This document shows, piece by piece, positions 24,003-33,274 of a stretch of 53,871 nucleotides of DNA (within the stretch, counting starts at the first letter, position 1; every line of letters begins with the position of its first letter). The notes under the pieces were generated by a model, which saw nothing but the letters and a program-made list of their open reading frames with translations, searched no databases and was not told the origin of the DNA. The stretch comes from an uncultured Eubacteriales bacterium (GTDB lineage: Bacteria > Bacillota > Clostridia > Lachnospirales > Lachnospiraceae), in assembly GCA_900315425.1 (NCBI GenBank), contig OMZA01000013.1, forward strand, positions 1 through 53,871. Direction: 5' to 3'. The position numbers and the translations under genes are program-made.

Positions 24003-24521
24003 CTACACTATCTCTATCTGGCACGATGTCATTGCTCCTAAGGCTCTTTCATGAGCTTTTGGTGTTACTCCTGCACAACATTTTGCATCTACCTTTACAG
24101 GTACTTCTGGTAAAAATGCTTTTATTAACATGGCATTTGATATTACACATATGTCTGTACATAGTCCTATTAAAGTTATACTATCTATCTTTTCTGCATT
24201 TGCATCATATTTCTTTAAGTATTCTCCTAATTCCTGACTGCCAAATGTAGGTTTGTTAAATGGTTCTGTTGATATAAGCTCTGCTATATCCTTTTGAATC
24301 TCCCATCCATAACTTCCTTCTATGCAATGTTTCACAGGAAGATTACGTCCCTCTTGCGTGTTTAAGTAATCTTCTGTATGAGTGTCTCTAGTGGCTATTA
24401 CTTTACCCTTAAAATTCTTTATTTTGTCTATGACGGCCGGAACTATAGCTACCGCTTCCTTTGTTCCTAAAGCACCATCAATAAAATCATTTTGCATATC
24501 TACTACTATTAAAAAATCCAT
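24003..24521 (-). CDS. Isochorismatase-family cysteine hydrolase
   Basis: A 172-residue cytosolic hydrolase of the isochorismatase/nicotinamidase superfamily. The catalytic triad can be read: Asp 8 in LIVVDMQNDFIDGALG, a Lys in the NLPVKHCIEGS region, and the nucleophile Cys in LIGLCTDICVISNAM. The metal-binding His/Asp pattern of nicotinamidase (ATRDTH) is also present, so hydrolysis of nicotinamide to nicotinate is a reasonable guess, in NAD salvage. It sits between the secreted nuclease and the ChW-repeat protein on the same strand, with 10-13 base gaps; the three are likely co-transcribed without obvious functional relation. Confidence 0.85.
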   Translation of the reverse strand: MDFLIVVDMQNDFIDGALGTKEAVAIVPAVIDKIKNFKGKVIATRDTHTEDYLNTQEGRNLPVKHCIEGSYGWEIQKDIAELISTEPFNKPTFGSQELGEYLKKYDANAEKIDSITLIGLCTDICVISNAMLIKAFLPEVPVKVDAKCCAGVTPKAHERALGAMTSCQIEIV

Positions 24522-24531
24522 ATATTCTCCT

Positions 24532-26235
24532 TTAGTTTACCGGTATTATTGTTGCTGTTTGATTATTATATACACTTGGCATCTCTCCAATGTTCATAAC
24601 TGCTGTGGTTTCTATGTAAAAATACTTACTATTGTTGTATTGAAAATACGTACCTGATAGGGAATCGTCTCCTAACAAACCAACTGCCATATGTTCATCA
24701 AATTCTATAAGTACCACACCATATCCCATTTCTTTTAAAATGCTTGCTAAAAGAATTGCTGTATCCTCACAATCACCGCCATTATCCATTAATGTTTCTA
24801 TTGGATATTTTGGAAATTCGCTATATCCTCTTGAAGCAATGTCCATGGTATAAGTCATGCTTTGAACAAATCTTGTAACCTCCTGAATAATCTGATAATC
24901 AGATAATCCCCTACTGTTTCCCATAGCTTTAAATTGTGTAACCAATGATTTAACCAAGGTTTCGTTATTACTGTCCTTGATGTAATTGATACTTTGAGTA
25001 GATAAATTTAAATATCTTCTCAATTTCTTGTAGTAATTGAACATATTGTTATTAATGCTCATGCTATAAGAACTCATAGAACCATTATAATATGGAGTCC
25101 ACGAATAATTGACTGTTTTATAACTTACATTTCCGGACCCTGTGTATTTTGGAATTCTTCTGTCAGTTGAATTTGTTTTACTGCTAAACATTGTTTTAGT
25201 TTGATTTGTTCTAGTGGCTCCACCTATTCTACCAGAATATCCTGCAGGTAAACATTTGGCAGCTTTGTGGGTTATAACCATTTGAACCGCCTCAATTCTG
25301 GCTCCGTAATAAAATGTACCGGCCGGCTGTCCGTTTTTTGCCCATCCAAGCCATCCAAACTTCTGCACATACACTCTGTAATATAAATCATAGTCTTTTG
25401 CCATATTCCCGGTAAGATTAACCTTTATGGCTTCCATTCTAAGCCCATTACCTGTGGAGCCTGCATAATTATTGCTACCGGTTTGGGCATCAATCCATCC
25501 ATAAGTTTGCACATAAGCAGAACCAATAAGCCCTCCTGATACATTTTTATTATCAGTTATTTTATAGTAAATGGCTTCGCACCTTTTACTTTCACCTGCA
25601 ACACCAATAATTCTACCATCTTCAGTTCCTTCAAGCCAACCATAGGTTTGAGCATAAAGATTATATCTAATCTTAGGAGCATTGGAAAATGCAATATACG
25701 ACTTACTTTCATCAGTATTAACGGAATTCTTAGCAACAGCTTTGATTTGAATACCCTCTAATCTTTTAGAATATCCGGATGTTCCGGCACATTCACCATT
25801 TTTTGCCCAGCCAAGCCAGCCAAAGCTTTGTGCGTGAACTCTATAAATAACATCATAGTTATTAGAAATGGTACCTGTTAATTTGATTTGAATAGCTTCC
25901 AACCTTTTAGATTGACCAGAGGTTCCAGATAAACTACCATCATATACCCAACTTTGCCATCCATAGGATTGTACATGGGTCCTATAAGTAATCCCTCCTG
26001 TCATCCCTGAAGGAATATTGGTAACATATATCTCAATAGCTTCCAGTCTTTTGCTTTTACCCACAGTACCGCTAACTGAACCGTTACTTACATAACTCTG
26101 CCAACCATATGACTGCACATGGGTTCTGTAATTAATAGTTGGAACATCTGCTGCCAACGCTGTTTTTTCTTGATAAGTAAAAAATAGAGTCACAACAAAA
26201 AGAAAATAGAAAAAAAGAATCTGACGTTTCACCAT
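24532..26235 (-). CDS. Secreted ChW-repeat protein with transglutaminase-like domain
   Basis: A 567-residue secreted protein. A signal peptide ends near ALAADV (about 29). Six ChW (clostridial hydrophobic with conserved W) repeats follow up to about residue 340, each with the 'Y..H.QsyGW' opening and a 'G.sgqskRLEAI.I' end. After a linker, the last ~170 residues form a transglutaminase-like domain: a region LSDYQIIQEVTRFVQSMTYT, the catalytic Cys in NGGDCEDTAILLASIL, and His in EFDEHMAVGLL, with a later YIETTA strand. ChW repeats bind surface or host polymers. The enzyme part may cross-link or cleave peptide amides at the cell surface. AGAGGTG precedes ATG 26235. Confidence 0.85.
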   Translation of the reverse strand: MVKRQILFFYFLFVVTLFFTYQEKTALAADVPTINYRTHVQSYGWQSYVSNGSVSGTVGKSKRLEAIEIYVTNIPSGMTGGITYRTHVQSYGWQSWVYDGSLSGTSGQSKRLEAIQIKLTGTISNNYDVIYRVHAQSFGWLGWAKNGECAGTSGYSKRLEGIQIKAVAKNSVNTDESKSYIAFSNAPKIRYNLYAQTYGWLEGTEDGRIIGVAGESKRCEAIYYKITDNKNVSGGLIGSAYVQTYGWIDAQTGSNNYAGSTGNGLRMEAIKVNLTGNMAKDYDLYYRVYVQKFGWLGWAKNGQPAGTFYYGARIEAVQMVITHKAAKCLPAGYSGRIGGATRTNQTKTMFSSKTNSTDRRIPKYTGSGNVSYKTVNYSWTPYYNGSMSSYSMSINNNMFNYYKKLRRYLNLSTQSINYIKDSNNETLVKSLVTQFKAMGNSRGLSDYQIIQEVTRFVQSMTYTMDIASRGYSEFPKYPIETLMDNGGDCEDTAILLASILKEMGYGVVLIEFDEHMAVGLLGDDSLSGTYFQYNNSKYFYIETTAVMNIGEMPSVYNNQTATIIPVN

Positions 26236-26327
26236 ATAAACACCTCTACTTTACGAATAATACATAATTACAATAATACGTTGATTCTATAATAAATAAA
26301 GGTATTTATCAATGTATCAAAACCAAA

Positions 26328-26360
26328 AAAACACGCAGACCAAGATGATCTGCGTGTTAT
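26328..26360 (-). terminator. Terminator of the C1 peptidase gene
   Basis: Perfect 10-bp stem AACACGCAGA / TCTGCGTGTT. On the minus strand it is followed by seven Ts, four bases past the TAA at 26364. Confidence 0.9.
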
Positions 26361-26363
26361 TAA

Positions 26364-28709
26364 TTAAGGTTTTACCTTGATATTCATTGTTCTAATTGAA
26401 TAATCAGTTCCGTCATAAGCCGTTATTCTTATTGTAAATGCTCCTGTCTGTGGTGCTTTCCAGTCTACATATTCAGCTTCTGAGTAATCTTTTATTGTCT
26501 CATATGTCCATGACGAAGCTTTTCTAAATTCATATTTGTACTTAACCGTTCCTGATGCCCCTTCTGATGAAGCTGATATTCTGTTATATCTACCGTATTT
26601 GCAAATAGTCTTTGTTGTCGTACCGTAACATTTAAGTTTTGTAGCTGTTTTATTTGCTGCAAATGATAAATACTTCTTTACAATATTTCCTGTACCATCC
26701 ATTACTTTGATACATACTTCATATACTGTATTTGAACCTGGCTTAAATGTCGCATATTTTTCTAATCCAAATTCTTCTCCAACACATATCCAATCAGAAT
26801 CTGTTGTCTTTCTGTAGTAGTATGCAAATCTGTAATCTCCGTCTCCACCTGTAGCCGAGCCTTTGAATACAACTTTCTGTTTCATAACTGCTTCCTGTGA
26901 TACATAAGATGTATTAACTAATGCATCATATGCTTTTGTGCTTATCTCAACACAATCATTATTATTCCATACACTTTCGTCCCCATATTGGTTCACGGCA
27001 GAAACTAAAAATTTATAGCAGGTATTTGCAGCCAGATTATCAATTGTATATTCTGTATCTGTTGTAGATGCCATGTATTGCAGGTCATTATCACCATCTT
27101 TTTGTATACCATAAATGTTATACGAAACCGCATTCTTAGTTGCCGACCATTTAAGATTTACCGTCCTATAATCTGCTTCTGCTGTAAATACCGGTGCTTC
27201 TATCGAATGATCCTTTATTTCACATGGAGTAAACTTACCGTTAGCAAATGTATATGTTCCTGCGCTTATTGTATAGTCATTGCTATTATTATCCCAGTTA
27301 CCATTACCGTCATTGAAGCATAATACTAACTTTGGAGTGGTTCCCATATTTATATCTATCTTATACGGATAACCCTCAACTTCTGAACTTTCTTCCATTT
27401 TCACACCCGGAACATCTGTCCATACACCATCTTTAATACCACATGTTCCTTTTACCAGTGTATAATTCTTTTCACCATTGTTATCCCACGTATTATATCC
27501 ATCATTAAAGCAGGCCATTGAAGATTCTGTGTCTTCATCAAGATATATAAAATATTTATGTGTATAATCATCTAATGTATCTGATTTAATCATTCCGTAG
27601 CCAGGAGGTGTTGTCCACTCTTCTGTAGCCTGTTGAAAATGAATATTTGGTGTTGTATATCCTTTATAGTATACCTCTACATAATCAGTATTTTCTGTTG
27701 TATTAATCTTAAGTTCCTTTGAAGAATTAACTAATGTAGTAGGAAATTGTGTAGTATTATTCTCTACGGCATATATCTTACCGTTATTTCCATCTACTAC
27801 ATGAACATCCTTTACAATTAAAGGATAAGATGAATCAGCATTATTAGTTATCTTTACACTGATGTCGTAGTTATCTATATTATCACTGTTAATCTCCGGA
27901 GCTACTCTGTCAAGGTCCAGACTGATGGTTCCGTCAGATGCAGTTTTGGTTCCTTCGAAACTAAAAATATTTGATGGTTTTGCATATCCAATAAAACATC
28001 CCATTTTTTGTGTTTTGCTTTCACCGGTCTCTTTATTTTTTGCTGTAACTTCAACGTTTAACTTATGTCTGTGTCCTGAATTAAGGGATACAACCATTCT
28101 GATTTCTGAATCACTATCATACTCTTCTACATTTATGCAGATAATATCATATGCTCCTCTTGTTCTTTCTGCTGTATTAACAGAATCGCTTACTTGAGAT
28201 TTTTGATTCAATGCATCATACGCCAACCAGTAATAGCCATTTGTTCCATAGCCTTTACCCCATGAATTAACTATCTTGAATGCACCTTTTTCTGCCTCCT
28301 GTACCTGTCCGTCTCCATTGATATCATACCAGATATCATCGTTATAACCTACAATAGTCATTCTATGACAGCCTGACGCAGATTTAATCTTTGTAATATA
28401 TACTTCTCCTTTAAAATCTTTATTGGCAGGATTTAAAGTGGTATCTTCAATGTTCTTTAATTCAAAACCACTAATCCATGTTGTTATGGATAAAATGTGT
28501 CCATCATTAACTGCTGCCTTGATTACATCAAGATCTTCATCTTTTGGATTGGTTACTTCATATCCGGTCAATCCAATATCTTTTGAAAGATATGTATAAT
28601 CCAAAAGTCTGTGGTTTCCTGCATTTGCCCAGTCTTTTTCGCTGGCATCCCAATTTGAAATATTTTTTTCGTCGTTTTTCACAAAAAAACTGTCGTTTAG
28701 TTGTACCAA
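26364..28709 (-). pseudogene. 5'-truncated C1 papain-like peptidase with CBM25/26-like modules
   Basis: About 770 open codons of a secreted C1A cysteine peptidase. The catalytic His (GCHRMTIVGYND) and Asn (VNSWGKGYGTNGYYWLAY) are present near 110 and 155, but the N-terminal half with signal peptide and the Gln/Cys of 'QG.CGSCW' is missing. Downstream are beta domains, two CBM25/26-like modules (CFNDGYNTWDNNGEKNY and CFNDGNGNWDNNSNDY), a fibronectin III-like domain, and two C-terminal Y-rich repeats. The first codons of the frame (to about 28690) lie inside the terminator of the upstream gene. No ribosome binding site or promoter exists beyond it. It cannot make an active protease as it stands, though the long clean frame indicates recent loss. 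Confidence 0.75.
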
Positions 28710-28718
28710 ACGACAGTT
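28683..28718 (-). terminator. Terminator of the DUF1294 gene
   Basis: Stem AACTGTCGTTT / AAACGACAGTT with a 9-base loop; on the minus strand it is followed by seven Ts. It lies just after the stop at 28749 and overlaps the false 5' end of the C1 peptidase frame. Confidence 0.9.
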
Positions 28719-28748
28719 TATATTTTAAAAATACTATTTCACATTTTA

Positions 28749-29321
28749 CTAAAAAATATTCATTAATAAAACTAAGACAAATATTTGTGTTATCAATATC
28801 AGAGGCATTCCGATTCGAAAATAATCTTTGCGAATCTTATGTCTAAAGGTGTACATGGCTATTATGCCACCGATTGTTCCTCCTATAAAAGACAGTCCCA
28901 AAAGTGTCACTATAGGTATTCTACTCTTGTCTTTTATGGCATTAAGCTTGTCAATACCAAAGGCTGCAAAGGTTATAACATTAATAATCAAAATGTACCA
29001 TATTAATAATTTGTGTTTTATAAGGAATCCTACAATATTTAAATCCAATTTTTTATTATCCATCTTGAAAAACAGAATAATACATACAATCCATATTATA
29101 AGCATACAAGGAGCAAAAACTCTTGTAATCATATTGGATTTTTCCGCCGGCTCATCCTTTACCTTGTACTCAATCATGATTCCTAATGCCCCACCTATTA
29201 TGCAGATAAATATAAGAATCTTGTTGATACGCTTTTCTTTTTCAATGGCCATCTTAGTATCTAATAAAGCCATAAGATATCCAATCACATTAATAATTAA
29301 TAAATATAAAACAATTTTCAT
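28749..29321 (-). CDS. Tandem DUF1294 membrane protein
   Basis: A 190-residue membrane protein that appears to contain two DUF1294 units. Each has a helix (VLYLLIINVIGYLMALLDTK in the first; LIWYILIINVITFAAFGIDK in the second), then a basic 'K....RI' turn and a Gly-rich helix (IGGALGIMIEYKVK; FIGGTIGGIIAMYTFRHK). The usual DUF1294 protein is half this length, so this is a duplication within one gene with about six membrane segments. Function of DUF1294 is unknown. It is the last gene of a minus-strand group ending in a strong terminator, downstream of the alpha/beta hydrolase gene. Confidence 0.8.
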   Translation of the reverse strand: MKIVLYLLIINVIGYLMALLDTKMAIEKEKRINKILIFICIIGGALGIMIEYKVKDEPAEKSNMITRVFAPCMLIIWIVCIILFFKMDNKKLDLNIVGFLIKHKLLIWYILIINVITFAAFGIDKLNAIKDKSRIPIVTLLGLSFIGGTIGGIIAMYTFRHKIRKDYFRIGMPLILITQIFVLVLLMNIF

Positions 29322-29362
29322 CCATTACCTCACATAATACATCTCATCATATACAACTTATC

Positions 29363-30295
29363 TCATGTATCAGTATGTTTTTCCACGAATTTCACCATAT
29401 AGTCACAGGCTATATTAAAATATCTGCCTGTAAAACTATGCTCTCCACCTTCTATGATATAAAATTCTGATTTAGAAAATTTTTCACTGGCTACTTCAGA
29501 ATATAAAATATCCACCACCTGATCTGAATCTCCGTGCAATATTAACACAGGGCCGGTGTATTTTGTTATATGCTCATAGATATCATAATCCCACACATCT
29601 TTAGCATATTTTAATCCAAGTGTTATACCTCCCCTAATCTGAAATGTATCAGGAATTAATTCATGATACATCAATTGATTGTGCAGTTCATCGGCAACAG
29701 ACAAATATGGATATAACATTATCAAACCTGTTATATCCTCAGGCATATCTGAAGCTACAATGGCACTGACAAGTCCTCCCTGATCCTCTCCTCCAATAAT
29801 AATCTGTGTAGTATCCACAAAATCCCAGGTTTTAGCCTGTTCAATAACCAGTTTCAAGTCTGTAACCTCAGTCATTACAGACATGGATAGCATATCTCCT
29901 TCGCTTAAACTATTCTGAGAACCACCTCTAAAGTCAAATATATACACAGCAAATCCATGTTTAGCCAACTCATAGGCGTAGAAAGATACAGCATTAAAAT
30001 TATTATTTAGACCATGGGAAAGAATAACCAAAGGAAATGTATCCTTCTTTTCATCTACCGGTACATAAGCCTGCCCGTAGATTTTTCCATTTTCATCATC
30101 TATTAAAATCTCCTGCATGGTATATTCTTCCTGCAAAGCCTGCCCTGCAGAACTAACATTTGTTTCATCATCCTTTTTCAAAACATTTTCTGTTATGAAT
30201 TCTGCTGCCTTTTCCCCGACCTTACCGTTAATCATCAAAATACAAAAGGCAAGGGTGAAAAAAATGATTATAAGCACTTTTGTTCTGGTTTTCAT
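29363..30295 (-). CDS. Exported alpha/beta hydrolase with Asp at the nucleophile elbow
   Basis: A 310-residue protein with an N-terminal membrane anchor/signal (VLIIIFFTLAFCILMING) and an alpha/beta hydrolase domain from about residue 55. The HG oxyanion motif (VILSHGLNNN), the acid (LILHGDSDQVVD) and the terminal His (EGGEHSFTG) are in place. The nucleophile elbow, normally G-x-S-x-G, reads GGEDQGG, with Asp where Ser should be. An Asp nucleophile is known in haloalkane dehalogenases and epoxide hydrolases, but the closest relatives by layout are acyl/dienelactone-type hydrolases with Ser. Either a change of chemistry or an inactive enzyme is possible. It is located between the CbiO gene and DUF1294, on the same strand. 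Confidence 0.8.
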   Translation of the reverse strand: MKTRTKVLIIIFFTLAFCILMINGKVGEKAAEFITENVLKKDDETNVSSAGQALQEEYTMQEILIDDENGKIYGQAYVPVDEKKDTFPLVILSHGLNNNFNAVSFYAYELAKHGFAVYIFDFRGGSQNSLSEGDMLSMSVMTEVTDLKLVIEQAKTWDFVDTTQIIIGGEDQGGLVSAIVASDMPEDITGLIMLYPYLSVADELHNQLMYHELIPDTFQIRGGITLGLKYAKDVWDYDIYEHITKYTGPVLILHGDSDQVVDILYSEVASEKFSKSEFYIIEGGEHSFTGRYFNIACDYMVKFVEKHTDT

Positions 30296-30333
30296 TGGTT
30301 TAAATCCCTCTCAAATCAAACACTCTATAAACA

Positions 30334-30987
30334 TTATAGTTCAACAACCTTATCTATAATACCACCTAATCTATCATTTTTGTGTGTAGAAATGATAATA
30401 GTTTTTCCCACATTTTTCATATCCCTAATAAAACCTTCAAACCAAAGTATTCCTTTGTTATCCAGGCCTTCAAAGGGTTCATCTAAAATGTAAACTTCCG
30501 GATTAAGAGCTATTACTGACGCCATGGCAACACGTTTTTTTTGACCTCCACTTAAGTGATATGGTGCTTTTTTTGCAAGGGATTTAATATCTAGAAGGTT
30601 CATACAATCCTCTACTCTTTCTTTAACCTGATTCTCAAAAAGTCCCATCTGTCTTGGTCCAAAAGCAATTTCATCATAGACACTTCCGTTAAATAACATA
30701 GTATCCGGATTTTGAAACAGATAACCTATTTCTTTATGAAATATCTTGGAGTTTTTATTATTATTTAAAAACTTTTCGTTAATGATCTTATCTTTAAAAA
30801 AATAATTACCTTTTTGTGGATATGACAAACCATTTAGAATCCTAAACAAAGTGGATTTTCCACAACCATTATCTCCAACTATACATACCACTTTTCCCTG
30901 TTCAATCTCAAGGGAAACATCCTTTAGTACCGCTTCTTCCTCAGCAGAGTATGAAAATGTTATATTCTCTAATTTAATGTAACTCAT
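30334..30987 (-). CDS. cbiO: ECF transporter ATPase, CbiO-type
   Basis: ATP-binding subunit of a cobalt/nickel energy-coupling-factor importer. From ATG 30987 (AAAGGAT six bases upstream) the protein has 217 residues: Walker A GDNGCGKST, Q-loop FQNPDTMLF, signature LSGGQKKR, Walker B VYILDEPFEGLD and the switch His in IISTHKND. The frame is open 33 bases further (to 31020), overlapping cbiQ, but no binding site supports that start. Two CbiO-type ATPases are the norm or one as a homodimer; only one gene is present. Third gene of the cbiM-cbiQ-cbiO order. Confidence 0.9.
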   Translation of the reverse strand: MSYIKLENITFSYSAEEEAVLKDVSLEIEQGKVVCIVGDNGCGKSTLFRILNGLSYPQKGNYFFKDKIINEKFLNNNKNSKIFHKEIGYLFQNPDTMLFNGSVYDEIAFGPRQMGLFENQVKERVEDCMNLLDIKSLAKKAPYHLSGGQKKRVAMASVIALNPEVYILDEPFEGLDNKGILWFEGFIRDMKNVGKTIIISTHKNDRLGGIIDKVVEL

Positions 30988-30988
30988 A

Positions 30989-31702
30989 TTATAATCCTTT
31001 GTAATCATCGGTAAACCCACGACATTTCATGGCTTCATACATTTCTTTGCTCATTTGCGTGGATTTAACAAAAGTTGTCCCCATAACTCCACCTATTGAC
31101 TGATATTCTTTATTATTTTTCCCAACCATTCTTAGACTCATAGCGGTTAACATATCATTTATTAAGTTGCCTAGTAATACTATGTATTTTAAAGTAATAT
31201 CCAGAGTAAATACAACTATTGGGGGTACATGTAATCTTCTAAGGGACTGTGTTATATGATTCCACTGGGTGGTGTGATTAAATATACTTAGAATCTCCAC
31301 ACTTACAAATACCCTCACTATAACAAGAAGATTATTGTATATTCCTGCCGGATTCATAATCATTGCCGGAATGAATATTATAAATGCAATAATCATTGCA
31401 AACAAAGACGTCTTTATTATATTCCAAATGTCTTTTCCAGGCCACATACAAAGGTATAGTTGCACTAGCGTTATCACCGTTAGTATCAAGAACTTATTCC
31501 TACTAATGGATATAACCAGAATAAGCAGAACTGTTAGTAGCAGTTTAACTATAGCCGGGAGTATTACATTTTTCTCATGGCCCTTTTGAACTCTAAGTCT
31601 TGCCATAACCTGACCTATTGATTTTATCGTCTTAATAACAAAAGTGCCACCTTCCCTTGGTGGCACGTATTTGTCCGTATTATTTAACCATTCTGGTATC
31701 AT
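30989..31702 (-). CDS. cbiQ: ECF transporter T component, CbiQ-type
   Basis: A 237-residue membrane protein, the transmembrane coupling subunit of the metal ECF importer. It has about five hydrophobic helices after a basic N-terminal region (GQVMARLRVQKGHEK), and the cytosolic coupling motif near the end: SLRMVGK and later YEAMKCRGFTDDYKG, matching the family's paired 'Ala-Arg-Gly' signature as 'M..RG'. It lies between cbiM and cbiO with short gaps, so the three genes form one transcription unit. Substrate follows from CbiM: cobalt or nickel. Confidence 0.85.
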   Translation of the reverse strand: MIPEWLNNTDKYVPPREGGTFVIKTIKSIGQVMARLRVQKGHEKNVILPAIVKLLLTVLLILVISISRNKFLILTVITLVQLYLCMWPGKDIWNIIKTSLFAMIIAFIIFIPAMIMNPAGIYNNLLVIVRVFVSVEILSIFNHTTQWNHITQSLRRLHVPPIVVFTLDITLKYIVLLGNLINDMLTAMSLRMVGKNNKEYQSIGGVMGTTFVKSTQMSKEMYEAMKCRGFTDDYKGL

Positions 31703-31716
31703 ATTATTTCCTTAAT

Positions 31717-32733
31717 CTACGAATTACTTGCTTTGCCCTTAAATGGAATTGAGAATAATTTAAATATAATTATTAGCAACGCAACTCCAAGTAACGCCGA
31801 CATTATATAAGCAACAATCTCATTTACACCGGCTAATGTATAGTCTGGCATTAAAACATCCAGCGACCATCCATTTGCCAATCCTTTTGGAGTGTATCCT
31901 AATACCTTTCCTGCATTTTTTACATTAGCTATTTCATCTGCACCCCATTCGCCCCAGGCTGTACCTGTAGCCAACAAGCCTAAAGGTGTAGCTGCAATAA
32001 GAACACCTATAAGAATAAAAACAGAAAAATGTTTTTTACTATTTGAATCCTTATATATCAAATCAGGAGATGTCTTTTTGACAAATCCATAAACCGCTAC
32101 GGTAAATGCTGCTTCAACAAATCCGGCTACCAAAAGATGTGGAATCATCATTGCCGGTATGGATACGCTTAAATCATATGGACAATACAATGCATTTCCA
32201 AAGCTATCCTTAAATAGCATTGGCTGAATTCCAAATTCCACTGCCGCACATAAGGCTGCTACATTTATACCAATATATGAACCTATAGCTGCTGCAAGCA
32301 CATGTCTTTTATTTATTTTTCCAGATAGATTCTCAGTCTTACTGCCTGCTATCAATTTATAAATAAAGTATCCCACATATGGAAGCACAAATGCCATGTT
32401 AAAGCAGTTTGCCCCAAAGGCTAAAACACCTCCGTCTCCAAACATCACTGCCTGTAAAAGCAACGCTATGGATACTGCAATACAAGCTGCCTCCGGACCA
32501 AATAAAAGTGCTATAAGGGTTCCTCCTACCGCATGACCTGTGGTTCCTCCCACCAACGGTACATTAAACATCATCCCCAAAAAAGAAAACGCTGCTCCAA
32601 CTCCTATCATAGGAATCTTTTCTTTTGGCAACTCTTTATTAATCTTATTTACTGCATGTCCCCATACCGGTACCATGGCTGCCGTCATAACTGCACAGGT
32701 ACTTGGTGATAAGTAATTCTCTGGTATATGCAT
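31717..32733 (-). CDS. cbiM: ECF transporter S component CbiM fused to CbiN-like region
   Basis: A 338-residue metal-specificity subunit. The N-terminus MHIPENYLSPSTCAV is the CbiM/NikM signature, with the amino group and His 2 ligating Ni(II) or Co(II) after removal of no leader. Central helices with HAVGGTLIALLFGPEAA and QAVMFGDGGVLAFGANC are conserved. The last ~110 residues (LIGVLIAATPLGLLATGTAW) replace the separate CbiN/NikN protein, so the gene is a CbiMN-type fusion. Cobalt and nickel cannot be told apart by sequence here. No cobalamin or NiCo riboswitch precedes it, because only 27 bases separate it from the gtrA-like gene upstream. Confidence 0.85.
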   Translation of the reverse strand: MHIPENYLSPSTCAVMTAAMVPVWGHAVNKINKELPKEKIPMIGVGAAFSFLGMMFNVPLVGGTTGHAVGGTLIALLFGPEAACIAVSIALLLQAVMFGDGGVLAFGANCFNMAFVLPYVGYFIYKLIAGSKTENLSGKINKRHVLAAAIGSYIGINVAALCAAVEFGIQPMLFKDSFGNALYCPYDLSVSIPAMMIPHLLVAGFVEAAFTVAVYGFVKKTSPDLIYKDSNSKKHFSVFILIGVLIAATPLGLLATGTAWGEWGADEIANVKNAGKVLGYTPKGLANGWSLDVLMPDYTLAGVNEIVAYIMSALLGVALLIIIFKLFSIPFKGKASNS

Positions 32734-32760
32734 GATAAAACCTTTCTTCTTTTTGATAAT

Positions 32761-33258
32761 TTATGATTGTAATTCACCGGCAATTTTTTTTTCTTTAAAA
32801 ACAAATAACTTACTTACTACATAGTTAAGCACAGTAACTACTACCTGTCCGATAACCTTTATTACTATTGCATTCATTCCTAACAAAGTTATAAATACAA
32901 ATAATATAAGTTCTTCAACTGCCAGTGTAAAAACTCTTCCTCCAACAAAGGAAATCATCTCTTTAATAATGGCATTTATACCGGATGCTTTACTGTTAAA
33001 CACCCAGATTCTATTAGTTACATAGGCAAATGCCACAGCTAAAATCCAAGATAACACATTTGCAATAAGAACATTCATTTTTAGAGGTACACAAAATAGT
33101 GTGTATGAACCTATACTCACTATGAAGGTTAACCCTCCAAAAAACAAATATAGTAATACTTCCTTGTTCTTTTTATAAAATTCTTCAAATATTCTTAGTC
33201 CTGGCAAGGACATTATTTTATCGAATATATCTTTTCTTTCTTCCATGTGTACATCCAA
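32761..33258 (-). CDS. GtrA-family membrane protein
   Basis: A 165-residue four-helix membrane protein of the GtrA family, thought to flip or help transfer lipid-linked sugars. After a 35-residue cytosolic start, helices are centred near 45, 70, 110 and 140; the family's 'YVTNRIWVFNSKASG' block, with an N-R-x-W/F-V-F core, is clear, and the second 'VSKLFVFKEKK' block ends the protein. It is downstream of a GT2 glycosyltransferase by 16 bases, the standard GtrA-GtrB type pairing, in an operon with a DUF2142 protein. The start may be ATG 33258 or the internal Met at 33246. Confidence 0.85.
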   Translation of the reverse strand: MDVHMEERKDIFDKIMSLPGLRIFEEFYKKNKEVLLYLFFGGLTFIVSIGSYTLFCVPLKMNVLIANVLSWILAVAFAYVTNRIWVFNSKASGINAIIKEMISFVGGRVFTLAVEELILFVFITLLGMNAIVIKVIGQVVVTVLNYVVSKLFVFKEKKIAGELQS

Positions 33259-33274
33259 CTTCCTGGCCTAGTTA

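Noticed and set aside
28828-29337. 169-codon plus-strand frame opposite the DUF1294 gene
   Set aside because: Mirrors the hydrophobic segments of the real gene; no binding site.
32734-32760. Riboswitch for cobalamin or nickel/cobalt before cbiM
   Set aside because: Only 27 bases lie between the genes, too short for any metal or cobalamin riboswitch.
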